Assembly (NCBI RefSeq): GCF_009753675.1
Contig: NZ_WQLV01000021.1
Span: forward strand, 1-54,068
From: Parasedimentitalea huanghaiensis
GTDB lineage: Bacteria > Pseudomonadota > Alphaproteobacteria > Rhodobacterales > Rhodobacteraceae
DNA: 54,068 nt
Direction: 5' to 3'
Below are positions 17,983-26,940 of this stretch, one piece after another. The stretch's first letter is position 1, and each line of letters starts with the position of its first letter. The notes below the pieces were generated by a model. The model made no database searches, had not been told where the DNA came from, and was given only the letters and a program-made list of their open reading frames with translations. The translations under genes were made by a program, and so were the position numbers.

Positions 17983-19527
17983 GTGTCGAAACGCGATTTT
18001 GCAACCGCTTGCTTGAGAACCACGCAGTGGGCAGCCCTCTTTGTAATGTTGCTGTCCGCTCCGGTGCTGGCCGGGAACCGATACGCCTTGATTGTCGGCA
18101 ACGCTGCTTACAGCACATTAGCGCCGCTACAAAACACGATTGCGGACGCCGAAGCTTATGCCCGTGTATTTGCCGAACTCGGCTTTGATGTGACGTCTTT
18201 GAAAGACCTGAACCGTAGCGACATGGAATTTGCTTTGGTCGATTTTCTCGACCAGATCAGACCAGGGGACACCGCTGTATTCGTCTATTCTGGTCATGGA
18301 TGGTCGGACGGAAAGACGAATTTCCTGTTGCCAACCGATGTTACAATGCAGGGATCAGAACGACGTATGCGGTTGATGTCGATCCCCCTGCAAAATGGGC
18401 TGGATGGCATCGTTGATCAAATCCGGCAGGCAGGCGCTTCGGTACAAGTTGCGATCATTGATGCTTGCCGCAACAACATCTTCGGCAGCGATGGCACCAA
18501 AAGCATAGGTATGACCCGCGGATTGTCGGTCGAGCGGGCACCGCAGGGCGCGTTTCTAATATTCTCTGCCGGTTCTGGCGAGGAATCTCTTGATCGACTG
18601 AGTACGGATGATGCCAGCCAGACACTTTCTGTCTTTACACGACATTTCCTGCCCCGCCTGAGGGCAGGCATGTACCTGGAAGATGCCATCAACGCGGCGC
18701 AACTGGAAACTGCGCAGGCGGCGCTCAGCTACAATAGCCACCAACAGAATCCTGCCTACTACGATCAAATAAACGGTAAGCTTTGCCTGTCCCAATCCTG
18801 CGAAAGCGATGCGCCCGCGGTAGCCATCACCCAACCCATAGCACGTCCAATTGTCACGGCTGACTGCAGCGAGGCACAAGCCGTCTGGGCCGATGTTAAA
18901 GCTGTCAATGATGTCGATGTCTTAAATCATTTCGCCGAAGTCTATGCGGAGTGCAAAGTATATGCCGGGCTGGCTAAGGCAAAAGCCGCAACACTGACAA
19001 GTTCCTCAGCAACTGTTGTTGTAGAAAGCGATGCACCCAGTCGGCCCACACATCTGCCACAGCCAAATGTCAACTGGGCGCAATGCGTATCTGGTGGCAG
19101 TACGGTCAAATATGCACGGATATGTGTTGAATCAGTTTTACCGTCTCAATCAGGGAACAGCTACTGGCCACACAACATGACCGACCGTTCGGATCGGACT
19201 GCCTGGGTCGAAGGCGTAAAAGGACACGGAACTGGCCTTCGTCTGCTTCTGGAATTTGAAAAACCAACCCAAGTTTCCAGTATTGAGTTCATCAACGGAT
19301 ATGCGAAGTCTCACAGCACCTTCAAGAATAACGGCCGTGTAGAATCCATGCAGCTAAGTGACAGCAGTCAAGGATGGCAAAGGGTTTTCCTCCAAGATAC
19401 GAGCGAATGGCAAAGTGTTCCGCTCGATGGACGCGATCCGGTCAATTGGATCATGCTCGAAATACAGTCTGTATACCCCGGCGCAAAATGGGCTGACACA
19501 GCGATTTCAGAAATACGGTTGAGGTGA
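17983..19527 (+). CDS. Exported caspase-like (C14) protein with discoidin-like C-terminal domain
   Basis: GTG start after AAAGGAGACGG; 514 residues. A signal peptide (~1-30, ending PVLA) precedes a caspase-like domain starting RYALIVGNAAY. The dyad is intact: His105 in YSGHGW and Cys162 in IDACRNN. Residues ~385-514 (YWPHNMTDRSDRTAWVEGVK ... WADTAISEIRLR) resemble the discoidin-like, 'NADase-type glycan-binding' domain, suggesting attachment to surface sugars. It begins 45 bp after the cytochrome stop, probably in the same transcript. The role is inferred to be an envelope-located arginine/lysine-specific-type protease; no substrate is known. Confidence 0.82.
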   Translation: MSKRDFATACLRTTQWAALFVMLLSAPVLAGNRYALIVGNAAYSTLAPLQNTIADAEAYARVFAELGFDVTSLKDLNRSDMEFALVDFLDQIRPGDTAVFVYSGHGWSDGKTNFLLPTDVTMQGSERRMRLMSIPLQNGLDGIVDQIRQAGASVQVAIIDACRNNIFGSDGTKSIGMTRGLSVERAPQGAFLIFSAGSGEESLDRLSTDDASQTLSVFTRHFLPRLRAGMYLEDAINAAQLETAQAALSYNSHQQNPAYYDQINGKLCLSQSCESDAPAVAITQPIARPIVTADCSEAQAVWADVKAVNDVDVLNHFAEVYAECKVYAGLAKAKAATLTSSSATVVVESDAPSRPTHLPQPNVNWAQCVSGGSTVKYARICVESVLPSQSGNSYWPHNMTDRSDRTAWVEGVKGHGTGLRLLLEFEKPTQVSSIEFINGYAKSHSTFKNNGRVESMQLSDSSQGWQRVFLQDTSEWQSVPLDGRDPVNWIMLEIQSVYPGAKWADTAISEIRLR

Positions 19528-19718
19528 GTTCCAAACGCTCTTTCCCGCACAAACCTGACAAATAGGCACTAAAATATGATCGAAAAAGTAAGCTGGATGG
19601 GTGAAGGATTGACAGAACAAGTTTGCCAGCCTCATTTTAGTTTTTAGAGCCAACAGGCTTAATCATAGATCAACACAGTGATTTTTTGATACATCTCTGG
19701 ATTAAAGGACCACAAAAA

Positions 19719-21320
19719 TTGAAAAAATTTCCCGTCCTCATGTGTTTCAAACGGATCCTTTATGCGGCAGCACTGTCCTTAGGTTGGAGTTTAGGTGCAG
19801 TTGCCGCAGACATAGAGCTGTTGGCCGTTAATCCTGTCTTCGGTCCAGACTACACGCTGTTGGACCTTGGCGACAACAACGCCGTAAATCCCGCTTGGGC
19901 AGGGAGTTACGAGTTCAAATTCGCTAGGCAAACCCCGGCAATAGAATCTGCTTACCAACGCCCATCCGGCGAAGGCTGGAACGAAGAAGACGGGATGTAC
20001 CTTGGCGAAGGGGGCGGGTCTTATGAGATGATGCACCTTCAAATGGCCTGGCCAACTCTTCAAAGTTCTAGGGTGATCAAAATTTCTGGATCGATCAATC
20101 CCGGAGACACCGAACGGTTAAAAGCGCTTGTACAGGCCACAGGGTTTTCTGTTTGCTCTCGTGAAAACCAATGTCCGTCAAACAACACCATTTCACTGAA
20201 CAGCCCAGGTGGTCACCTGGCCGAAGCAATCAAAATGGGCGTCTACATTTCGGAACAGAATTTTTCGACGTTGATAGAAAAAGATGCGATTTGTGAGTCG
20301 GCCTGTTCGCTCACGTTTTTGGGAGGGTTCACTAATTACGAGGGCTTCTTCTTTCCGCGCCGATATGTTCATGAGACAGCCAAATTTGGCGTTCATCGCC
20401 CCTACTTTGAACTTCAAGACGGCAGCTATTCCGACGACGTGGTCAAACAAATTGTAGGCGTTGTAAATGAAACCGTAACTGCAGCAACAACCTTCCTTTT
20501 GAAGGTCGGGGTTGGCGCAAACTTCCTGCAACGCATGTACAATACCCCCCCAGAACAGATGTATAGGCTGTCACCTTTAGAGCTTTCAACTCAGCGCATT
20601 TTTGTGTTGGGACGCGATCAGGGCATCTCAAATCTAACCCGTCGTCAGATCTTCGCGCATTGCGCTACAATCTACCTGAGCGAATATTCAAAGATGAACC
20701 CGATTTTGCTGGCCAACCTCCAAACCGATGGCAGTTCCTTTATTACGTTTATTCCCGGCAATAACTTCATCTGCGCAGGGGCAAAAAGTGTCGCCAACAA
20801 TACCTGGTATTCACATATCTGCGTTGAAGGCGACTGCGGAATATCATCCGGCCTCGCGCAGTTTGGGCAAGTGGAAATGTCATATACCGACATCCCTGAT
20901 AACAGTCCGGTTTGGGACGTTGCCGTCGCAGTTGACGTGCTTGGACCTGGGGCTGGGTTTCGCGAATTCAGGCATCGCAGCGTGTTGCTAAAATACGTGC
21001 GTGCTTATGCAGATTCAAACAACTTTCGAACCCTACGTGAAATGCCCGCAGCGGCTTTGCAAACAACAATGCCACAGGCCTATTGCGGGGAAATCGATGG
21101 GTTTGACCCGGGGTTGGTTTTAAATGTTCAGGATCTATTGAACCAAAACGGTTTGAACGTGGGACGCCCAGATGGCGCGGCCGGGCCAAACACACGTCGC
21201 GGTATTCGTGCCTTCAACAAGACGGCTTTGGGGGAAGACAGTGAAAAGGTAGATGTCGAATTCCTCGCAGCACTTGGTGCCTCTGCAGAAAGCTTTGCGA
21301 GATTTCAACTGTGTCCCTGA
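19719..21320 (+). CDS. Exported ClpP-like protein 2 with probable peptidoglycan-binding domain
   Basis: TTG 19719 is chosen: AAAGGA sits 9 nt before it and it yields a clean signal peptide (CFKRILYAAALSLGWSLGAV, cleavage near AVA-AD). The 533-residue product carries the ClpP-like core: LNSPGGHLAEA, CESACSLTFLGG (nucleophile Ser ~194), KFGVHRPYF (His ~226). The last ~80 residues (FDPGLVLNVQDLLNQNGLNV, then GRPDGAAGPNTRRGIRAFN) match the PG_binding_1 pattern, anchoring the protein to the cell wall. Paralogue of the 11438 and 21582 genes. Separated by ~190 bp from the caspase-like gene, so it may have its own promoter. Confidence 0.75.
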   Translation: MKKFPVLMCFKRILYAAALSLGWSLGAVAADIELLAVNPVFGPDYTLLDLGDNNAVNPAWAGSYEFKFARQTPAIESAYQRPSGEGWNEEDGMYLGEGGGSYEMMHLQMAWPTLQSSRVIKISGSINPGDTERLKALVQATGFSVCSRENQCPSNNTISLNSPGGHLAEAIKMGVYISEQNFSTLIEKDAICESACSLTFLGGFTNYEGFFFPRRYVHETAKFGVHRPYFELQDGSYSDDVVKQIVGVVNETVTAATTFLLKVGVGANFLQRMYNTPPEQMYRLSPLELSTQRIFVLGRDQGISNLTRRQIFAHCATIYLSEYSKMNPILLANLQTDGSSFITFIPGNNFICAGAKSVANNTWYSHICVEGDCGISSGLAQFGQVEMSYTDIPDNSPVWDVAVAVDVLGPGAGFREFRHRSVLLKYVRAYADSNNFRTLREMPAAALQTTMPQAYCGEIDGFDPGLVLNVQDLLNQNGLNVGRPDGAAGPNTRRGIRAFNKTALGEDSEKVDVEFLAALGASAESFARFQLCP

Positions 21321-21581
21321 ACGATTTCACCCACCCAAGCGGAATTGTCTCTGCAATGAGATGTGTCAAAACTGCTGATCAGAGATGCCCCAGTTTGAAA
21401 CTGGCGGTACAATGGTATGACTGTGACCGAACTGCATTTTGAACCACTCAGTCTTTAGGTGTGGAGCTAACCAGATTTAGTTGCATAAACCACCGGCTTC
21501 AGTGCGGAACAAATGAACTTGTTGGATCAAAGTGAAAATCGACTAGTGTTGTGATTGATGCATTTTTGAAAGGCCTGATGT

Positions 21582-23252
21582 TTGAAACAGTTACTTTTGG
21601 CAATGAGCCTTTGTATTGGGCTGTCCCCAAGTGCGCAGGCCGCTGACATTACAACAACCGTATCTGAACTTTGCGATTTAACTCTGACCGGTAAAATCAA
21701 GGCAGGCGATGCGAAAGAACTCCGGCATCGCCGAGATACCGAACAGGTTTATGTCGATGGGAGTATCAAGCTTTGCCTCGATAGCCCCGGCGGAAGCCTG
21801 AGTGAGGGGCTCAGGCTGTTTGAAGAGATCTGGGGCATGAATATTAAAACGCACGTCTTGCCTGGCGCCCAGTGCGAATCCGCTTGTGCTTTGGCGTTTT
21901 TGGGCGGCTCCTACTTGATGGGCACAGGATTGACCCGAGAAATGCGACGCGAAATTTGGCCTGACGGGCGTCTTGGCTTTCATGGACCCCGGATAATTTT
22001 CCCGCCGAAAATCAAGTTTCCCGGCGACCAAGTGAGCAAGGCATTTGATGGCGCTTTGAAGATTGCAGCTCAGGTATATGAACTAAACCGCCTCCAAGAT
22101 CGCGAGAATGGTGCTCTTACTGACCATTTGGTGCACCGGTTTTTGAGCACCAGCCCAGATGACATGTATTTTGTTGATACCGTTGGAGATGTCATCTTGT
22201 CAGAAATCGGCTTGAACGGGGTAGATTACAGAAATGCTATAACCAATAATGCCGTCCGGAACATTTGCAACAACAGGTACCTCAAAGGTGGATTTCCACT
22301 GGTGAGAGGAAAAACCGAAACCATCCACAAAGACTTCACTTCAACCGCCGCCCTAAACACGGCCCTTCTGGACTACGAGGCAAGTGAGTTCACTGTCGAA
22401 ACACGCCGAGAAAATGGATATATCTATGGCTTCGCAGGGCCGTATCCAATTAGTCATCGAAGCGAACGCATTGGTTGTTTTGTCAACTTCCCAGAAAGCA
22501 TCAGAAATTTTAACGAAGAGGACTATGACCCGGATTATGGGGAAATAACGGTTTCAATCTCGCAGTATTACGCCCTTAGAGACAACGATACGTTTTCCTA
22601 CGAAGGCTGGCTTGCTGAAGGTGAAACTGTCGAAGTCAACCACGTAGCTCCTTGGTATCTGTTTGATTTTGGAACCCCGCTGAGCGATCTCCCAAAATCG
22701 GCTGCATACCACTCCGCCCGCCGTCAATATGTCCAACACTCAGGCAAAGAACCTTTGATTACCGCCCCAAAGGCCGACGACTTTGTCGTCTTTCCCGGGT
22801 TTGACCTACCAGGTGGAGACATCGGCTTGGTCCGAAACGCCAATTTGGAAACTTGCAAAAAATCCTGCGACACAGCTGAAGCATGTACCGCTTACACGTA
22901 CGACAGATGGAACAATCTTTGTTTTCTTAAGTCCGCAGCGGCTACTTCCAGCCAAATCTACATCCAACCAAAAGCCGACAGCTATGTGACCCCATCACTT
23001 GCAGCGCGCATCCGCTCTGCGAGAACCAATGTCACAATGAAGAAACGCACTAACAAGGGCTTTCCTGGCAGTCCTTATAGAGACTTTGGATCCAGCTCAT
23101 ATAGCCAGTGTGCGTCGTTCTGTCAGGACGATGAAAAATGCATGGGAGTGAACTTTGCTGACAACCTCTGCGAAATGTTTGATCACCCAGAGGTCTACAA
23201 TGATCGGACAGGCACAGAAATTGGGCTTAAACATCAACAACTAGCAGAGTAA
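21582..23252 (+). CDS. Exported ClpP-like protein 3 with two PAN/apple-like domains
   Basis: TTG start preceded by AAAGG; 556 residues. Signal peptide QLLLAMSLCIGLSPSAQA, then the ClpP-like core: LCLDSPGGSLSEG (65-77), CESACALAFLGG (Ser100), RLGFHGP (His134). Near residues 398-450 and 490-545 are two cysteine-rich segments of PAN/apple type (LETCKKSCDTAEACTAYTYD...LCFLKS; SQCASFCQDDEKCMGVNF...LCEMFDH), domains that bind protein or carbohydrate. PAN domains commonly accompany caspase-like and ClpP-like exported proteins in alphaproteobacteria (from memory). Standalone unit with 260 bp upstream. Confidence 0.78.
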   Translation: MKQLLLAMSLCIGLSPSAQAADITTTVSELCDLTLTGKIKAGDAKELRHRRDTEQVYVDGSIKLCLDSPGGSLSEGLRLFEEIWGMNIKTHVLPGAQCESACALAFLGGSYLMGTGLTREMRREIWPDGRLGFHGPRIIFPPKIKFPGDQVSKAFDGALKIAAQVYELNRLQDRENGALTDHLVHRFLSTSPDDMYFVDTVGDVILSEIGLNGVDYRNAITNNAVRNICNNRYLKGGFPLVRGKTETIHKDFTSTAALNTALLDYEASEFTVETRRENGYIYGFAGPYPISHRSERIGCFVNFPESIRNFNEEDYDPDYGEITVSISQYYALRDNDTFSYEGWLAEGETVEVNHVAPWYLFDFGTPLSDLPKSAAYHSARRQYVQHSGKEPLITAPKADDFVVFPGFDLPGGDIGLVRNANLETCKKSCDTAEACTAYTYDRWNNLCFLKSAAATSSQIYIQPKADSYVTPSLAARIRSARTNVTMKKRTNKGFPGSPYRDFGSSSYSQCASFCQDDEKCMGVNFADNLCEMFDHPEVYNDRTGTEIGLKHQQLAE

Positions 23253-23386
23253 CATCATTCTGTTTCAAGACATACCTGCAACCATGTTTGTACGATATTT
23301 CACCTGATACAAATAGGTTCGCCACAAGGACGTACTTGATCTCCCCTCAGTGGGCGCTCAGTTCAATCAATAAGAAGGGATCACGG

Positions 23387-24613
23387 ATGTTAAACACTGA
23401 CTTCTTGCGGAAAAGCCTGTGCTGGGTAGCTGCCATTTTATGTTCGGCCGCCCTGCCCTTGCAAGCTCAAGCTGGCGGGCGTTTTGCTCTCCTTATCGGC
23501 AACCAGACATATGAGACCGCAGGCGTCCTGAGCAATCCGGGCAACGACACAGCTCTCTTGGCGCAAAGTTTTGGCGCTATGGGGTTTGAAGTGGAAGTGT
23601 TGATCGACGCTACGCAAGATACCCTTGGCGATGCTATTGACCGACTATCGGAGCGGTACGGAACCGCTGATACAGTGGCGGTATATTACTCAGGGCATGG
23701 GCTGCAAAAAGACGGGCGTAACTTTATGGTGCCGGTAGATGCCCGCATCACAAGTGCTGCTTCTATTGAGCGTGAGACCATATCAATGGACAGCTTGATC
23801 GAGGTCTTAAAGCCTTTTCCTATCAGCATGATCTTTCTTGATGCCTGCCGCGACAATCCCTTTGCCGCAAATTTGCAGGGCGGAACTTCAGCAACAAAAA
23901 GTGTCGCCCAAAGCCGGGGTCTGGCCGTTATGCGGGCCGAAGGTGATATGCTGATTACATATGCTACGCTGCCCAATACAACGGCCAGCGATGGGATGGG
24001 CAATAACTCCCCTTTCGCCGCCGCTCTGGCCCACCACATACGCACGCCCGACACAGAAATATCTGTGTTGATGAAGCGCGTAACCGGCGATGTGGTCGCA
24101 GAAACAAATGGCGTTCAACGCCCGCAGCAGATTTCGCAGATGCAGACCGAATTCTATTTCAAACGCACACCTAGCCCGGATGTCACGATCGACCCTTTGC
24201 GCACTTTACTTGCGGTCTACCCGCAGCAAGTCACCGCCGGGGAAGAGGTCTCTGTCGTTGCTGATGTACCACCGTCCTGCACGCCCTTCTTTACCAACTT
24301 CGCCCCTGACGGGAAATTGACTCCAATCCCACTGAAATTTTTCAATTCAATTCCGCTTTCAAATGGGCAGATCCGATACGAAATCTCGCCCGGGTCACGT
24401 TTTGGATTAGCCATTCAGGAAGAGGACCCTCACGGCACCCATAAATTGGGCCTTTTGTGCGAACCCGCGGGCGTTGGAAACGATCAAAACGCTGTACGAA
24501 CTGTAATCGCAGCAGTTGCTGAACGCGTGAACGCCGGGGAGCTTACTGGATTTGTAAGCGCCGGGAGCCACGACCCGATCGAATACAGCTTCGAAAGTTT
24601 CACCGTTAGATAG
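23387..24613 (+). CDS. Exported caspase-like (C14) protein with DUF4384-like C-terminal segment
   Basis: ATG 23387, preceded by GAAGGGA, fits best and gives 408 residues with a signal peptide (LCWVAAILCSAALPLQAQAG). The caspase-like domain starts RFALLIGNQTYE. The dyad is intact: His ~104 in YYSGHGLQ and Cys ~154 in FLDACRDN. After the domain, LLAVYPQQVTAGEEVSVVAD and the cysteine-bearing CTPFFTNFAPDGKLTPIP recall DUF4384, which also appears at the C-terminus of the cytochrome at 14495. It closes the plus-strand island. A longer frame from 23288 lacks a ribosome site. Confidence 0.8.
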   Translation: MLNTDFLRKSLCWVAAILCSAALPLQAQAGGRFALLIGNQTYETAGVLSNPGNDTALLAQSFGAMGFEVEVLIDATQDTLGDAIDRLSERYGTADTVAVYYSGHGLQKDGRNFMVPVDARITSAASIERETISMDSLIEVLKPFPISMIFLDACRDNPFAANLQGGTSATKSVAQSRGLAVMRAEGDMLITYATLPNTTASDGMGNNSPFAAALAHHIRTPDTEISVLMKRVTGDVVAETNGVQRPQQISQMQTEFYFKRTPSPDVTIDPLRTLLAVYPQQVTAGEEVSVVADVPPSCTPFFTNFAPDGKLTPIPLKFFNSIPLSNGQIRYEISPGSRFGLAIQEEDPHGTHKLGLLCEPAGVGNDQNAVRTVIAAVAERVNAGELTGFVSAGSHDPIEYSFESFTVR

Positions 24614-25065
24614 CGCTTCTCAGCAAACCCAGATCAAAATACAAAAGGGCGCAACAGGGATGTCACATTTCAAGACGTCTGGGTACCATTTACGCCGCAG
24701 GGTCTGCAACTTTTGAGCCACCGCAACTCAGGCCATGGCCCTTATTAGTATACCCAACTTCTGCTTCCAGCACTTGAACGGTTGGGCCCCAATGCAATGG
24801 GCAACAGATATCCATTGCAGGGCAAAATCGAAAAGGCCGAGCCGAAACCGTCACACACTTTATGTGTGAATTCCGCTTCGTGCGGCCGGTTCTATGCTTG
24901 GATATCTATCGACCGGGCGAGGTACCATCACTTGCAGCAATTCGAATTCCAACCTAGCCAAGATTTGTATCCCTCATGATGTCCATGAGGGATTACGGAA
25001 CAAATACTTGCTGATGCAGCCTACACAAACCACAGCCTTACTGGAGCAACTACGTTAGCCGCACA
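24614..25065. other. Convergent intergenic region, no gene seen
   Basis: About 450 bp between convergent stops. ORFs here are short and incoherent. The only clear structure is the hairpin at 24971-24991. Confidence 0.5.
24971..24991. terminator. Hairpin between convergent genes
   Basis: CCCTCATG and CATGAGGG pair perfectly (8 bp) around a 5-nt loop. No T-run follows on either strand, so termination is only a suggestion from its position between the caspase-like and OmpA-like genes. Confidence 0.35.
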
Positions 25066-25731
25066 TTAGCGAGGAACCAGCACCAGTTGCACCCGGCGGT
25101 TCTGTCCGTTTAGCGGATCACTCGGTGTCTTCAACCGTGTGAACCCCATGCCAGAGGCCAATGTACGGTCAACGGGTAACCCCCCCATATTGCGCACCAA
25201 TGATGCAACGCTTTCGGCCCGGCGGGCTGAAAGGTTTTCATTGTAGGATGCAGACCCTTTGGCATCAGTGTGTCCAAGGAACAAAAAACGGTAGTCGTTG
25301 AAACGTTCAGACTGCAACAATTTTGCAAGGTCCACCAATTGCGGCAGCTGGTCGTCGCGTACGCGATCTGAATTGTAGTCGAACAGGATTTCCATATCCA
25401 CAGACGGCAGCGGCTCTGTTGTGGAGATCCCAGCCCGAGCACCGGCAGAAGATACTTGTTGCGCAACCTCCTCGTGATCGACAATCGCGAGGTTGACAAC
25501 ATCTTCCAACGAGAAAGTAGAACCCGATTGATAGTCTGCACTGCTGCAGTTGGTAGGGTCAGTTAGGCAGGTTTCCAACTCTGAGGCTACAGCACCTACG
25601 TTCGCCACTGGCTGTGCCTCAGTGGCCGGTGTTTGCGGTTCCAGAGAAAAACTTTCCAACGTAATCGTTGATTGGGCAAATGCCTGCGAGGCAAAAAGAG
25701 AAATCACAATCGAGAGAAGATTCGTTTTCAT
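25066..25731 (-). CDS. OmpA-family protein with peptidoglycan-binding C-terminus
   Basis: ATG 25731 begins a good signal peptide (MKTNLLSIVISLFASQAFAQ), giving 221 residues. A longer frame from 25830 would bury it. The C-terminal ~115 residues are an OmpA-like domain: ILFDYNSDRV, FLFLGHTDAKGSASYN, LSARRAESVASLV and a final NRRVQLVLVP. This domain binds peptidoglycan non-covalently. The ~100-residue N-terminal part is unstructured-looking with one Cys pair (CLTDPTNC). It is convergent with the caspase-like gene and the last envelope gene of the island, and may belong to it functionally (inference). Confidence 0.85.
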   Translation of the reverse strand: MKTNLLSIVISLFASQAFAQSTITLESFSLEPQTPATEAQPVANVGAVASELETCLTDPTNCSSADYQSGSTFSLEDVVNLAIVDHEEVAQQVSSAGARAGISTTEPLPSVDMEILFDYNSDRVRDDQLPQLVDLAKLLQSERFNDYRFLFLGHTDAKGSASYNENLSARRAESVASLVRNMGGLPVDRTLASGMGFTRLKTPSDPLNGQNRRVQLVLVPR

Positions 25732-25920
25732 AGCAATAATCACATGGCTGCTGCGGAGTTGGGTTAGCTTAGACTGCGACAAGTCAAAGTAACAACATAA
25801 TTTGTAACCGCATGACTGGCTCTGCTTCATTCGCCAAGGTTGAAACTGGCGAAAACCTTCATTTTTTTGCGCCCCATTGAAAGGGAACCATTTCGTCGGC
25901 TTTACCGTAGGGGCGGCGGG

Positions 25921-26718
25921 TCATTCCATCTTGTAGCGTTGTCCGATGGTAGGGGGCGTTTCGGGTGGGCCTGCAAAGCACTGGGCCTGCTCCATCCAGT
26001 TGCACGCGATACTGCCGGTTACTTGCAATGACGTATCGGCAAGACTTCGGGTCTGGGTGACCACCTGTGCAAATTCGGTAGCTTGGCCGTGGACCGCATT
26101 GTCCTTTTGCGGCTCATTCCATTGCCAAACCGCACCGGACGGCCCCGTCAACTCCACATAGGGTGCTGGATTTGGTATCTCTTCTTTCCGATTGCGGAAC
26201 GTCCAGCCAAATGTCGCAACGCCGAGATGGGCAATGTTGCGGATGCTGTCTTGTTCTTTTCGCTCCAAACCCAGCAGGTCGAACACCGCTTGTCCGTGCG
26301 CCCAAGTCTCCATTTGACGGGCAGTGATTGAGCTAAGCGCACTCATATCCGGCCCAATCCACTTCACGCGTAGTTTCGGATCAACCTGAGCGAAAGAGTC
26401 AGCGCAGTTTTCCGCACCTTCACGCCAGGCCTCAAACAGCGGTCTCCCTGACATCCCCTTTAGCCAGGGAAATTGACATTCCAAAATGGATTTCCCCATT
26501 TTCATGTCTGTAACTACGGGATCTATAAACTCCGCAAAAGCCTCGTCTCCTTTCAGCGACGCTTCAGCAGCCATGTTGAACAAGTGCAAATGACCCAGAA
26601 TGTGATCGATGGTCCAGCTTTTAAACAAAGTGGGCCGGAAGAACTCAGCTTCGGGCAGGCTCTCTAGAATACCAGCCAGAGCCACGCTCTCTGCTCGAAA
26701 ATCCCCTGCCTGCTGCAT
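25921..26718 (-). CDS. TIGR03084-like, DinB-fold maleylpyruvate isomerase-type protein
   Basis: From ATG 26718 (AAGG 8 nt upstream) 265 residues. The sequence SWTIDHILGHLHLFNMAAEAS, the TARQMETWAHGQAVFD segment and GVATFGWTFRNR match the TIGR03084 group of the mycothiol-dependent maleylpyruvate isomerase-like metalloprotein fold, with metal-binding His residues in HILGHLH and WAHG. Function is unknown in proteobacteria, which lack mycothiol. It stands alone between the OmpA-like gene and the transporter operon, transcribed on the minus strand. A longer frame from 26799 is less likely. Confidence 0.75.
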   Translation of the reverse strand: MQQAGDFRAESVALAGILESLPEAEFFRPTLFKSWTIDHILGHLHLFNMAAEASLKGDEAFAEFIDPVVTDMKMGKSILECQFPWLKGMSGRPLFEAWREGAENCADSFAQVDPKLRVKWIGPDMSALSSITARQMETWAHGQAVFDLLGLERKEQDSIRNIAHLGVATFGWTFRNRKEEIPNPAPYVELTGPSGAVWQWNEPQKDNAVHGQATEFAQVVTQTRSLADTSLQVTGSIACNWMEQAQCFAGPPETPPTIGQRYKME

Positions 26719-26940
26719 TTGCGTACCTTTTGCATTAGTCTGACACTCCCTAAATAGAGTGCCAGAAGGCAAAGGTACAGGCTCGCGCCCTTGCACCAAG
26801 CGCAGTTTTTCAAATCGTGTGACTGGGCAGTTCAGGAGATCGCCTCGTTCGCGACCAGAAGTCAGTGAGATCCAAAGGCAGCCCCGAAAGGACTTAGAAT
26901 GCTAAGTTACTTTCGGAACCGCCAAACATTAAAGCTGGCA

